This document shows positions 13,101 to 28,100 of a DNA stretch of 64,000 nt, in pieces. Made by a program: the position numbers and the translations under genes. Within the stretch, counting starts at the first letter, position 1. Each line of letters starts with the position of its first letter. The notes beneath the pieces are model-generated. The model was not told where the DNA came from. It made no database searches and worked only from the letters and a program-made list of their open reading frames with translations. Source of the DNA: Numida meleagris. Lineage: Eukaryota; Chordata; Aves; Galliformes; Numididae. The stretch lies in NCBI RefSeq assembly GCF_002078875.1, contig NC_034409.1, forward strand, positions 13,148,434-13,212,433. Direction: 5' to 3'.

Positions 13101-16100
13101 TCAGGACTACATCAGCTCAGTGTTGTAAACCTCAAATGACACGGAGTGCACTCTGCCTCTCCAGGAAGCCAGTGACACTTCTTGACTCTCACCATAGGGA
13201 AAAGTCTTTCCCTTACACCTAGTACAAACAACTTGTTTCAGCTTATGCCCAGCGTTTCTCACTCAGCTACAGGACGGGCCTTCCCTCAGCCTCCCCTCAT
13301 AGGACAAGTGCTCCAGCCCTTAACTACCATGAGGATGAGCTTGGCCACCTCACTGATATGTCCTGTACCGGAGATGGGGCAGAACTGCACACAGTTCCAG
13401 ATGTGGCCCAAAGACTGCTAAGCGTGAGGGCCCGGCGGATATCCCCTTCCCAGGACTTCAGCTGCCTAAATTAAGGAGTTCAGCTGGCTGAGCCCAAAGC
13501 CATCTCTTTGACTCCCAAGAGCTGCTACCAGACAAACTGATAGATATTTCAGGCATTGCAGACTACTGCATGTAGTAACAGTGAATTCAAAAGGAAACAC
13601 AGAAACAAGTTCCCGATTTGCAACATAAAATTTTCTCTGAAGTATTTTTAAAGTAAGCCATTTTACAAAAAGGAGAAGTACAGTTTATACAGCACAGAAC
13701 TGGGTAATACGAAACTCTCCTCTACACAAGTAATACTGTCAGGAAAACAGAGATGTATTCATGACCCATATTGTCAAAAGTTCTGATAAGGAGAATACTT
13801 GTTTCCTTTTAAGTGTGTATTTCATTCTCTCTACTTTGACATTCAGCTTCCTTTTCTGTAGTGTGAGTTGATTTATTCTTACTAGCAAAGCAGCCAAGAT
13901 TAAAGAGGAATTTCAGAAGATAGTTTGTTTAAAATGCTTCTGGAAAAGAACATCACTCAAATATACCAACAGCACCTCTGTGGCATTAGCTTTTAGAAAA
14001 CTCGTTTCTTCAGCAGAACAAAAGAACACTTCCAATACATGTTTTAGCTTCTAAAATCCAGGAGGTGTCCCAAAATCTATCTCTTGGCTAACAAAGGAAG
14101 CAGTAATATCAGAAATATGTCACCAAAACTCTACTAAAACCATATATGCTGAAAAGCCCAATTCACTCTAGTACAGCATCCTCAGTTGGAATTCAGATAC
14201 GGTGGAAGATACAAACTGCACCATCCCCTAAACTTCTGCTTCTAAACACAGCAGTTCTGTGAAGCATATTCTCCAATATCAACCAGAAAAAGTCATCAAA
14301 CATACAGGAACTATTAAAAGGTGTACACTCCAAGTAACCAGTAAGCACAATTAGCACACAGTAATTCCTGAAGTTGCATTTAGTATACCGTTACTTCACA
14401 AGTCCATTTTCTTCGCATTATCATCTCTCTGCTTTAACAGATTTGAATTTTCAAATTTGAGAAATGCTTTCTTCTGGAAAAGCCAGGAGAGTTAAATAAA
14501 ATGAAATGCTTCTTCTAGAAGTTACACTTTACCGGAATTCTTTGGCAGAAATAAATTCCCTTAAGAGCAGGAACAGTTCAGAAATTCTTCCAAGCAGAAG
14601 ATGGTGAAGAGTAAGATTTATGAAGATCTTCTGGAATGAGCTGAGGCAAAATACTGCATAAAATAGAACTTGCAAAAAACCCAAGGGAACCCTCATATCA
14701 TTTCACAAAGAAAGACATCTTCCACATTCAGAAAAATTATTCATGAATTTTTAGATCTATCAAATCAAATCTACATGCCCTTGCTTAGGGGTTAAAAAAA
14801 CAAAAACAAAACTCCTCCCCAGTTGTCAGTGCGCGTGCTTGTGCAGTTTCATGTTCCCAGTGTTTAAATGACCTAAGCCTTTCACAGTTCTACAACTCCA
14901 AACCCCATATTCACATCTCAGAATTTCATGAACAAGAATGAGGATCAGAAGCATTCCTTAAAAAGTAAAAGCTTAACCCAAACTAAATTGCCTGCACAAA
15001 ACACTGAAAATTCTTAACCTCAACTGGCTGAATTTTCAACCTTTTTTATCATATGCTAAAAGATGGAACTATACTTCTCACATTTTGAGCAGAAAGTATT
15101 TTTAAATCCCCCTCATTGTTATACAGCCGGAGCATCATAAGGTGTATACTAGAGATTCCAATAAAAAATAAATCCTAGGTTAAAGTCAAGGTAGACAAAT
15201 CCTTCTCCAACAAAATAAAACAACCACCAATACACCTGATCTTCTGACAGACTGACATCTATTGAAGCATATTCCTGCAAAAGTAGCTTCACCAGGAAAA
15301 ACCTCTCACTTGCCACTAAACTGGAAGAACATTGTTCCACATCACCCACACAAAGAAACCCAAGAAATTCTGCTGTTATCTGCAACAAGGTAAACACAGG
15401 CAATTTTTTCCCCTCACAGGGAATTAAAAAGATTTACTTTTTCTAATTAGAAAGCAATGCCTCCAGATTTTAAGCCTGGCTATACCTAAACATTTAAGGC
15501 AGGATTTATTTCACCTAATGTTAGCCTCCTGACAAGTGGATATGTACAGCCAAACTAGTTTCCTAAGCTCCAATTACAGCCAGTAGAAATCTAATCAATA
15601 TAGTTTATGGTGCAATTCATCCGATTCAACACAGAACCTACTTCAGCATGAGATGAATCTTGCCCTGCACTCCAATGCCCCCATCAACTGACTCTGCACT
15701 GTCTACAGGAGACTAGTTTAGATGCAGCCCTCACTTGGATTTTAGTGAATGAGAACTGTAAATATGATGTTAGACAAGTTTTTCTAAGCAAAGGTACGTA
15801 AGCACACACAATCGGTGTGAAAAACACAAGCACATGAGCCCTACTTATAACACTACATATGTAATCCTTTATTCCTATATTTTTTTCCATTTCCTTCACT
15901 GTAAAATCAAATATACAAGGTTACATCTAGGTCACTGCATCTCTGTGCAATATTTATAAAAGTTAGCAGTAAAAGAAACGCTGGTCTGGAAGATCCCTGT
16001 GGGACCTGCAGTCCTTTTCTCTACTATTGCAGGAACAGCGCCTGAAAAAATTTCAAAACCAGACTGTGGCGTACAAGCAGTTACAATTTCTGGCATCAAC

Positions 16101-19100
16101 TGTTAAGAGCAACAGGGTCCTTTTACCTGTCAGCTATAAAGAAAACCAGAGCTCTTGTAGAAGCAAAGGGCCTCTTGAAATGCTACAAAGTTCTGCCCTA
16201 CTAACCGTTCCCCAAGATGTATTTCAGTTTCTTGCATGCAATCAGTTAAATGTAACATAGCAGATATCTTCTGTTCAGTATATTTGATTTATAGGGTTAC
16301 AAAGTCTTAATTCCTTCAAAGTAACTAATTTTTAATACAACAAAAATACAAGAATGAGATCATCTGCAATTTGGGCTGTCCTGATTATGAAACTTACTTG
16401 CTACAAGTGGGCAATAAAGCAAGTTTATTTAAATGCACACATTTAATCACACTTTCTGAACAACAGCTCAATGCTTCAGCACAAGACTAAATGGAAAACC
16501 AACAAAACGAGAATTAATCTAATGAAGATTGAAAAGAAAAAAAAGTAACTGAAACCTTAAATTTTTGGACCATTAATTTTGTTTACATAACTACATGGAT
16601 CTTGTCAGTTACCCTCATTTACTTTTCTTTCCTCAATAGCTCTTCCTGTTCTGTTTTTGAACCTACTGGGTAGTAGTCAGTTTCCATGAAAATGTAAATG
16701 GACTACAGGGCAGAGACTGTGTCTGCATGGTCTGATGCTGCAGGAACAGTAACAAAATGAAAGAAATTCATCATTAATGGAAGCACTTCTGAGCACTAAG
16801 AAGTAAATTCAGATATAAGTGCATTAAACAATTACACAGAAGAACAAGCTCTACAGTACAGTTAAGGTGACCGTGACCTCTATATTCTGTCATCAAATCT
16901 CTTATTTTCCCCTTTCTTTCACATCCCAAGCTGTTCTCATCTCCCTGGTTGTTCCCATCTCATCACTCAGGCTGAAAATCCTATTGCTGAGAGAATAAAA
17001 CAAACCACCTCTCCCGCAGAAGCTGCAGGAAGAACATCCTGGTCTAAGATACAGCAATTATTTCTCCTCTCCCTCTCCTGAAAATGATTTACCAACTAAT
17101 TAAGATGTGGATGTATTTCAAGAAGATAACAGTCCTTAAAATAATTAAATGCTCTGAAAGATCTCTGGAGTCCGTGTGCCAGAGAGAAGATGCATATGAC
17201 ATCTACGTGTACAGGACACGTGTATTCAAAGACTTAAGAATTTTTATGTATACATAATTATCTACATAAAGGTGCAACAGATGGTTGAGGTAAAATTAAA
17301 ATCAAATTTTCACAAGTATAATCTGCACCACTACAGAAACAGGATACTCAAGGACTCTAGTCTCCTGCAGGGCCAAAAGAAAAATTAGGGAAGAAGTTAC
17401 AGGCAGGTTCAGAAGGAAGGGCTATTAAGCTAAGAAATTATCAAATTAAATTTTACACCCACAGTGCACGTATCACAGAGAAGGAAGGATACAATGATGA
17501 TTTCTGCATGGATTTAGTGCTGTCTGCACTGGTCCTGATTCTAGGATTCATCCAAAAGTAACTCAACAGATTACTAATGTAAAAGTTTGGTTTTTCCTTT
17601 GACATTACATCTACAAATACACACACCAGTACTTGCTTTCCTAGTACATCAAGCATGTGTCAGTAAAAACTGGTACAGCTTCACTGAAATCAGTTACGTT
17701 AAGATATTTATAACCATGACAAGTTTAGTTCATAGTTTGATGGTATATTTCCTTTGGTCACTTGACCCTTTCTACATAAACAACAGACCGGAGTGCAAAG
17801 TTCCCAAGCCTCAACACACAAATTCAAGCCCTTATATCTTTCAACATAACTAGGAATTAAAGTGATTTGTTTTTCAAACTAATTTGTTATTTTAATATGC
17901 TTTAGACAAATTCTGAAACCTGGCTCTTCTGTACATGCTATCTTTACTCATGACATGTTCTAGGATTGAGTGCACCCTCAGCAAGTTCACTGATGACATC
18001 AAGCTGAGTGGTGCAGTTGACACAACAGAAGTCCATCCAGAGGGACCTGGAAAAGCTTGAAAAGTGGGCACACAAAAATCTAATGAGGTTCAACAAGGCC
18101 AAGCACATGGCAATTACAGATATTTGTACAGACTGAGAGAAGAACTCACTGAGACAAGTCCTGTGAAGGACTTGGGGATGCTGGCAGACAAAAAGCTGGA
18201 CATGACCAGCAGCGCATGCCTGCAGCCTGGAAGATCAACCGTATCCTAGGCTGCATCAACAGAGGGGTGGACAGCACGGAGGGAAATTTCCCCTCTGCTC
18301 TGACCTCTTGAGGCCACATCTGGAGTACTGCATCCAGGCCTGAGACCCCCAGCACAAGGATGTGGAGCTGTTGGAGGGGGTCCAGAAGAGGGCCACAAAG
18401 TTGCTCAGAGGGCTGAAGCACCTCTCCTACAAAGACAAGCTGACAGAGCTGGGCTTGTTTAGCTTGAAGAAGAGAAGACTCCTGTGAGACCTCACTGAAG
18501 ACTTCCAGTACTTGAGAGGAGTTTATAAGCAGGAAGGAGAATTTTTTTACATGGTCTGATAGTGATAACAAAAAGGGAAATGGCTTTGAAGTAGAAGCAG
18601 GGAGATTTTCGTTAAATGATGGAAGGAAATTCTTTGCTCAGAGGGTGGTAAGACAGGTTGCCCAGAGACACTGAGGATGCCCCATCCCTGGATGCATTCA
18701 AAGCCAAGTTGGATGCCACCCTGGGCAGCCTGAGCTGGTGGGTGGCAACCCTGCTCGTGGCACGGAGGCTGGAAGTAGATGATCTTTAAGGTCCCTTCCA
18801 ACCCAAGCCATTCTATGATGACCTTTAAATAGCTTTATTGAGCACATTTAGCTATACAAAAGATATGGAGGATAAATTCACAGCAAATTCTAATGAAATA
18901 AAAATGCATGCATCATACAGAAATGTACATAAAGTAAAATAAATGCACCAATAACTTATTTTAAGTAACGCTTAAATGCTTAGTGTTTCTACAGTAAAGA
19001 ATACAGGGCAAAACAAAGTATGAAATCAGTAGTACAGTAGTAAGAAAGTCTAGCTCAGCTTTGAAAGACAAAATAGATACCTTTTCATGTTTCTTCATAA

Positions 19101-22100
19101 AGTTGGTCTTCTTAATTTTCCCATGATGCTGTAAAACAATGGACAAGAGCAAATATGATTTGCAAATTATTTTCTGTTCTTCTATTGCAGTGACAGAATT
19201 GAATGAATCAAAAAGAATCATGCAGTATGTCTGGCAGTATGCTAGTACAGTTCTGCTTTTTTATTACACCTCCAGTACATATGTCTCTGATGCTGCTCAG
19301 TAATTCTTCCTACTAGAAGTCCTAAAATCACACTTGCCTTAGCTCTTGCTTCATCGCGTCCCAAGTGGTACAAAACAACACTCTAATATTTTTTGATGGA
19401 ATGCATAATTTATTTTTTCTGCTCTAACCCAGAACTGGTGAGAACAAGTGAAAATTTGTTTTTAATATTGTTCATTGCTACCTCCTTCCTCCAGCCCTCA
19501 ATCATATCATGAAAAGAGATTTTTCATTTCTTTTTCATTCCAGAGAAGTTCAAATGATGACTCCTTGATTTTTTAAAAATACGTCCATCTAAATTTTCAT
19601 TTTTTATCTCCCCCATTTTAGAATTTAGACAGTCTGCAAATTAGCAAAATGGCAAACGAGAAGTAAATCTATACAACATTAAAACAGTTCAAGTCCAAGG
19701 AGGAAACAGACAAAGTGAAACACAAAGGGAAAACAAACAAACAAAAGCAATTTAAAAAGGAGCCTCCTTAAGAAAGAAAATTGTCCTAAGAAAATATGAA
19801 GTGTTCTTCACTGAAATGGGAGGGCAAAATAAGGACACAAATGTAGTGAAGAAGATGTTATAAATAAACAGGTTAAAAAACATATTAAGAGAGAGAAAGA
19901 AATGAAGGATGGCATGGATAAATGATGCAAAATTACCAGAGACGTTCCATTATAATATTCTTTAACATATTTCAGTGCTAATCCTCAAAATATCACTTGA
20001 TACATGTTTCCACTACCTTGAGAAGCATTAGTAAGTATATCTTCTTAGCATACTCAATGAATTTGGAAAAAAATTATCTTCAGTAAAGGAATCTTTTGTC
20101 CATTTTAATGATTAAAATTTCACATTTAGCACTTATAGCTCAATACTCAGCCACGTCAAGACCTCAGTAACTGTGACATTTCTGACTGACTTTTGAAGAG
20201 TGTAATATTGTACTGAGTTTTCTATAAATAATTTGCCACACTTAAAAACCACAGTTCATTCAGTTAATACATACTACACATAGCAAAGCAATCTTCTTAT
20301 GTCTCTGAAAAGAGAACTGGTCTGATAACAGAGAACTGTTGGAAGGGAACGTAATCAAACCTGAGGTTACATGGCATAATAGTGATGGATCACAACACAC
20401 ATTTTATGCACTTTAAAGGTTATGCTGTGATCTCCATATGGTGTATTCCAATTATTCAATGGTGTTTCAAAGCAACTGAGCAGGTACCCTGTTTCTGTGC
20501 GAGTACAACAAAACATTTTCAGGTAGTTTTTAGTGTTCTTTAAATCAATACAGTGAAAAATTCATATAGATTATTCTTTTATTTTATTAAAGATATTTTA
20601 AAAGCAACTTATTTTTCATTTAATCTGCACACAGTATTTGAAGTTTCACATAATTAACAGCATCACCGTCCATTATTACTTCACAGTTTTATCAAGCTCA
20701 TAATATTCCAGACTCCCACAGCTCACAACAATTTATAGCCTAGCATATATACTAGTAGTGCAGATTAACACCTCAATGCTCATCCTTATGTTTGCATCCC
20801 TTTTGCTTTCTGGCAGCCATCAGTTAACTTCTCAAAGATATATTTTTTCTGAGATCTACTTGCAATCTCATTACAACCCTGACAAAACCATATTCTGTTT
20901 TCACTGTCAGTATGACTCAAGAACACACAACTTGAAGGCATACCCAAAATTGTTATTTGTTTGGCTTTGAGTTGAACCTGTTTCTGAATTTTTCCCCAGC
21001 ACTTGATGAATTGCTAACTGCTATCTGATGATATTTGCAGCAAGAACAGTAGCTGCTCCTGTTTCAACCAATTCTTGGGGAAAATATTTAATATCACTGA
21101 TTGAAATGCCTACACTGTCCCTGCCTCAAAAACCTTAGAAGTTCACACTGCATTTACTGGGGGAAAGTTGAGTATGGTTCAGATGCCAGAGTGGAAATCA
21201 ACTTCAGAAATGATAAAAAAAAAAAGAGATAGGAAAAAATTAAATTCAGAAGGCTGTACAGTGAACACAAGCAAGAAAGATGTTAACACTTTAGGTGATA
21301 TGTCTTACTTGACTTGATTCTTGCGGGCTTTCTTGTTTGAGTTCCAGGACTAACATAGAGAAATCTGGCCAATAACATTTGTTTAGCAAATAAAGCACTT
21401 ACTATGAAATTGCTTTGGTCAAGTAAAAAGAACAAAAGATGCTCATAAAGAAAATTTGTCAATCAGCACTTACTACAAGTACACATCCACCCTTATTAAA
21501 GGACTAGACAGAAAGGTCTAGAAAAATCTTCAGTACCAGAAACATGAAACTCATTAAACTACTAACATAATAGCTTATCATTCACTATGAACTGGAGTAA
21601 ACTTCAAAACATGTATTCACAACTTTTCTTCGAGAAGAAAAGAATATTCTTAAAGTCTTCTCCTCTTGTTCTTACTTTTTTTTCAGTTGCTCACCCTTAT
21701 CTGCCATGAATACCATATATTCACGCACACATGCATGTGTTGATAAATATATCATACACACAAAGAAGCGGTCAAAGAGTTTTAAACCAGAACAACCATT
21801 ATTGCTGAATATTGGATTCCTGAATAAGAAAAAAAACACTCTTTACCTTAAGAAAGAATCTCTTATCTGTCCTAACAGGATTGTAGGAGGCAAGGTAAGC
21901 AGCAATTAGAAGAAATTTGGAGTAGTAAGGAAGTTCCACATGTGCGTGTGCAGAAAGTCCTGTAACAGAAACAATTGAGAGCAGATTTCAGTGATGTATA
22001 AACCTCCAGACTTCAAATTACAGTGGTTTGTATTCTCCTGTTTCAATACTGAAGTCTATATGTTTTCCTTTTCTCCAGCTGTACTCCTGTAAATAAGTGA

Positions 22101-25100
22101 GTATGGCTTCTTTTGACAAAGCTGTTACAACAGATATGAAGTCAGAGAAGGGCAAGGAATGGTGGCATGAAGGTAAACAAAAAACGCATCCTGAACTCCT
22201 TACAGATTTTTCTCTGTAAGGAGTATTTAAAAATCAGCAATTCAAAAACCACTGAAGTGTGATCTCCGTAAAAATAATTCAAGGATACTTTCATTCAAGG
22301 ACATTGTTCCGGCAAACAGAACAAATGAACAGACATCCCAGACTCTGGAAGATGCAGCTCAGCAAGGAACTGGGCTGCCATGCCACCAGAACCGGTGCTG
22401 CATCTCAGAGCAGCAGTTCAGCATCTCATCATTTTTAGCTACTCCTTTATTTTCTATAAAAAGGAAAACGCTCTCAAGACTTCAAACTGAATACAGTTGA
22501 CCTAGTGCGCTACATAATATACTTCATTCATATAAGAGTCTTATGTATTACAAGCACAAGTAGTACAGTGTACTGAGTATTTTCCTTCCTTCTTTTTAAT
22601 GTACTTTGTAATTTTTCCTTTTAAATATCCTCATTCTTGTCACCACAGTTGTTTCTTTCACACAGCTCACGTACAATGATCAAACCATCTTACTTCATGA
22701 TTTGTCAAAGTATGGAGATAACTAGAAGATCTCTCTTGTGCTTTCTTCATTTACAGGTATTTACTTCAATTGTTTCTTGTTCTTTAAAGTACTACTACCC
22801 TTATGGCTTAATCCACAAACATCAGCAAATAAAGATGAAGGAATTAAAGAAGTTTAAAGGCTGAGAATCAGAGCTCACAGTGTGATGAGAAGCACCCTAG
22901 ATAACAGCTAGTAATTTCTTTTCAGGTAGTCACAAAATTACAGCAAGTTTTAGCTTTAATTTACAAATGAGAATGTTTTGTATTGCATACTGATTGCATG
23001 GAACAACAAATTAAAAAAAATCACATGCAGACACATCAGTTTAATAACAACTGTCTATTTCTACACCTGATCTGCTAATGTTGCATCATGCACTATTTCC
23101 TCAACTACATCTGCAGTAAAATTTAGTATTTTAAAGCATGCATGTTATATTACATTAAGCTGGTGGTAAATAGCATTTGATGGCCATAGGACATCTGTTT
23201 TGCTTAGGAATGTGGTAAACCAGTACAATGCATCAGGTATAACACTGACTTCACTCCACAGACAGTTCTGCCAGTTGGCTTGCATAGGTTTACAGTTAGG
23301 AGAGGGGTCAGCCCTTTTCTCATCCATTGTTAGATGGAGAAATACTGATTTAATGAAATTTGCTTGTACTCCAAATAGCACCTTAGGAAAAATCACTCCT
23401 AGGATACATGGAAGGGGAATACATAGTTAAGTTCTTTGTGGAAGGCCTTCTCAAAGAAAACATAACTTCCCTGAACAGGATAACTGAACACTAGGTATCC
23501 TTGTCCACATTAATTCCAGCCAGGCTTTATGAGGCAACAGTGATCAAATCAAACAGAAGAGTATACACTTTACATTACAAGCTTCTGCAAAGTTACTGTA
23601 TTTGGCACCTTTTATCTGCCCAAGTTCTCCTTCTTCACACTGTAATCGCTCCCACTGTGAGCTAAAAGACAGAAAATGCAAGTATGTGAAGTAATATTTG
23701 TTATTCCCATGTAAAATCCTCTTTTAGTGAAATATAAACAAATACCAAGTAGGTTGTTCAATTATATGACTCTAGCTAGGCTACAGTAAAAAAATAATTA
23801 AGAATATCAAGTCTTACTATATTGAATATAAGTTTCAATGATGAAAAATACAGAATATAATGTTATATTAAGGTATAAAAGTAAAACTGAGTACAAGCTA
23901 ATTATAAAGTTTCTATTCCTTTCCATCCAATTACTACAGCATTTTAAAACAAAGCTGAACGAAGTAAAAATATTGATAGTTCTGATTTTTTATTAATCTT
24001 ATTTTGCTTAACCATGTTTATCCTAATGAGAACAACACTAAAATTACTCCACACCGGAATTTTGAAGCCTGTGTACGGAAAAGGAAGCAGCTGTTGTTCT
24101 TCTTTGAAAAGCTTTGGTAAAATCAAGACAAACATTTTGACAGTGAAAAGGAATGTCTGCAAGCAGCTTGGCGTTTCACTTAATAGTGAAATCTTCACCT
24201 TAAAGCTTCCCCTAAGGAAGGACATTATTAGCGTGTCATGATTTCACATTATCACTTAGTACACCACAAACAACAACACTTTGTTAAAGTATCACTGCAT
24301 TTTTAAAGATCCTCACGAACAGTCCCTCAGCTGAATTCCGGTCCGTAATTTTCTTATCACATACTAGGTTCATCAGCCATGAGCCATTAACATTTACAAA
24401 AAGAGCTTAATGAGAGCTGATGTAGTACTCAAATCGTAATGACTGTTCGACCAAATTATTAACCCAATATTTCATACATTGTCTACCTCAAAGGTAGGAA
24501 AAAAAGTTTCATTTTCATCTTGGTCCAGGCAGCACAACAGCATATAACAAAACTCTATCGCCATAACTTAAACTTAGAAGAAAACCCAGGAGTAATTACT
24601 GTTTTGCGGCCAGAAAAATTAATATGGTTATTTTAATTCCTCAGGTGCTTAGAGATATGCAAAAGTAAATCCTAGAACCACTACGAAAAAAGTTGAAATT
24701 TATAATAAAAAATAGCAAAATTCAAATTCAAAATAAAAAAATAGTTAAGAGGGAAAACTAGCTATTTTACATCATCATCTTATATTGCATACTAATTAGA
24801 AAAGACATAAGAGAATATAAAAAGTTAAGAAGATTGCGAGTAGACTGTGTAACAAAGATCAGTACTGAGTATGAATACAGATTTGTTTAAAAGATTCCTC
24901 CTTAAAAATAAGGTATCTTATTTTAACATTTTATGGCAAGAAAGAAATGCAGGTTAAAGAGTAAAGATTCTATCCAGGAAAAAAGATACACTGTCCATTA
25001 AAGTTAATTGAGACAAAGTAAATATTTAGGAAGAAAGCTTGTTAAAAAAAACAGAAAAAGAAATCACAGAAAAATACCTGGATATTTCCCGGAGGTAAAC

Positions 25101-28100
25101 TGTCTGCATTGCCTTCTTCAAATGAGGTTCAATATTTTTCCAGAGCTTACGAGTGTCACGTTCTTTTGCTGCACCAAGCCAAAATAAAACTCTCTTAAAT
25201 GTCTAACTCATGGAACACAAACCACATCTACAGCATCTGAACAGTCGCAGGCAGGACACAAACTAACACTGTAAATCTAAACGCTGCCTTACAGTTACAC
25301 ATTTGCATGCACATAATACAATGCAAGGATGTTTCTCTGTGGTTATCCTGATAAACTCTGGGACAGTTTGACAGAACCTCTGCTTTTACTTTCTTCTGAG
25401 TCTATTCATAGACAAATGACTTTTGTCACTACTTCTTAGAAGCGCTGCCGCTTGAGAGAGGAGAACATTTTACAGGAGAGTAGCCAGTTTTCAAAGTATT
25501 TTCCCTCTCATTTCCTCAAAACATCACTACCAGAAACCTTAATCCGCTTCTATTGCAACTGTTACCTACTGGGTGCAACTGGTCTAAGTGATACTGCTGT
25601 GACCAGAAAAATGAACAAAATGAGGATCAAAACATTCTTCCAGGAAGTCAACAGGAAGACATTTACACACTCAAACACGTGCTCAAATTAAGGAAAGAAG
25701 CTTACCTTCTCTTCTGACCACTGGTTCACAGTATTTAGAAAAATTGAGTGCTGCCTACAGAAAGTAAAAATTATAACACATTAAGAAGGTTATCATACAT
25801 TTGATCTACCTACAGAATACAAAACATGGCATAATTCATTGGTTTTGATTACAAAACCAATTATTCTCGTCAATAATTATGCTGCTTTACTTCCAAATAT
25901 TCTACTCTGAAGTGTCACAACATTTCTGCAGATTAAATATAAGCTGAAGCAATCAGCTTGGTTGGCAGCAAGATCTGTTTTCTGTACTCAAAGGCTGTAA
26001 TCTTTTTTTTTTTTTTTAAATAACGTAACTAAATATTATAAATGGAATTAAAAACATTTTTCTTTCAATTCAAAAATGATTACTGGAAGTAAGCTATAGA
26101 GTCTAGATGCAGTTCAACATGTTCAGAAGTAAGCAACGTACTTAAAATAGACAAGCAGAAATGATTTATACGAACTGTCTTAATACATTCACATATTCAC
26201 ACAAATTCCTTTTCTCTAAGATAAAAATGTGGGAATTTTGACAAGGATCTAATCTCAATCTTTTCTGAAATGGTCAAGTATATGGCACACAGAATATTGT
26301 GAAATGACAGTCTTCACAATTCATTCTCCTTTTGTCCTACTGAATCTTACTAAATCTCTGTGCTAATATACAGAACTCAAGGCAGTATCTTCAACACATA
26401 AATTTAATATCATTCTAGAATATGTTATTAATAATCATGCATAATAACATACCTATTCATAGGTTATACTAGATACTACAGAGTCATTCACACGATACTT
26501 AGAATCATAGAATCACCAAGGTTGGAAAACACCTCCAAGATCACGTAGTCAAACTGTCTACCTACCACCACCATTTCCCCACTCTACCATGTCCCTTGGG
26601 TACCACACCTAAATGATTCTTAAACATCTTCAGGGACAGAGACTCAACCACCTCCCTGGTCAGCCTGTTCCAGTGCCTCACCACTCTTTCTGAGAAGTTT
26701 TTCTTAATATCCAACCTGAAACTTCCTTGGCACAACTTGAGGCCATTCGTTCTAGTCCTATCACAAGTTACATGGGAGAAGAGGCCAATCCCCACCTCAC
26801 CACAACCTCTGTTCACACAGGCATAGAGCAGCATATGGTCTCCTCTGAGCTTCTACTTCTCCAGACTAAACAATCTCAGATCCTTCAGCTGCTCCTTATA
26901 AGACTTGTGTTCCAGAACCCTCAACACCTTCACTGCCCTTCTCAGGACATGCTCCCAGGCCTCCATGTCTTTCTTGCAGTGAGGGACTCAAAACTCAACA
27001 CAGCACTTGAGGTGTGACCTCACCAGAGCTGAGTAAAGGGATGGCAGCCAGGCTTCTCAGTTTTGTGTCATTCATATGCCAACTTGCTGAGGGCAAACTC
27101 TGCTCCACTATTTAGATCATTAATGAAGATTTTAAACAGGGCTATATTGAGAGGGGAGGGTCTCCAGCTGGACTCTGCACCATTTATTACCCTCTTGTGG
27201 GCTCAGCCACTCTGTCAGTTTTTGATCCGCCTCGTTCTCTGCTCATCCAGCTCATATTCTAACACCTTGTCTATGAGGACACAATGGGGGACAGTGTCAA
27301 AGGCCTTACTGGTGTCCTCGAAGACAATATTCACTGCCCTCTCCACATCCATCAGGCCGGTCCTTTCATCATAGCAGCTTATCAGGTTGGTCAGGCATGA
27401 GCTCCCCTTGCTAAATCCGTGCTACCGCTGAAGGGAAAAAAACTTCCTGCGCCGCCCGGGAATCGAACCCGGGTCGCAAGAATGGGAATCTTGCATGATA
27501 CCACTACACCAGCGGCGCTACTGCTGGCCCTGCAACAACTATGTCTGATGGAGTGATAAGCTCATCTAAATATAAAGCTTTTAAAGTTAATAGACAGGTT
27601 CTGTTGAAACTTAGACATATTTTCCTGTTGGAAATGCAAGTGGAACATTCAGATCACCTCACTGGCAAAATCTGTTTGTTACTTGTAACCACTGAGCACA
27701 ATAAATTTTTGAAATTTCAGTGAGTTCTCTCTACAAGAAAAATTTCCTTGTACACAGTAACTATATTTACTTAAACAATAATAACTAAGATAATAATTAG
27801 CATTGCTTTTCAGCTTTTCCTATGCAAAGGTCACCGTCAAGTGCGTGTCTATTTTTTTAAATTTATCTTTATTGTTTGCTGTTACATTTCTCAACTGCAC
27901 CTGGTTAAAACTCTTTTTTACAGAATACTTTCAACATATTTATTCCCTCACATCTTATTATATTGCAAGAGCATTTGACTCACCTATTTTTAATTCAACA
28001 GAAGGACAATGAAAATATTTCTGTCAGCTGTAACTTCTCTAGACCTTCGATTCAAATTAAAATGCTATGTTTATGTAAAATTGTGCAGAGCTCTAGTGTG

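Larger units (their letters stand above)
10193..19080. other. ORC5 intron 11
   Basis: An 8.9-kb intron. It contains the CR1 fragments at 12.0, 12.9-13.4 and 18.0-18.8 kb. The rest is AT-rich sequence with no recognised gene or RNA. Confidence 0.85.

Noticed and set aside
18146..18571. 141-codon minus-strand frame at 18.1-18.6 kb
   Set aside because: It is the antisense of a CR1 copy that runs on the plus strand.
23145..23396. 83-codon minus-strand frame tested as an ORC5 exon
   Set aside because: Its translation does not match any ORC5 segment. The true exons on either side (23609-23661 and 21847-21959) join in phase without it.
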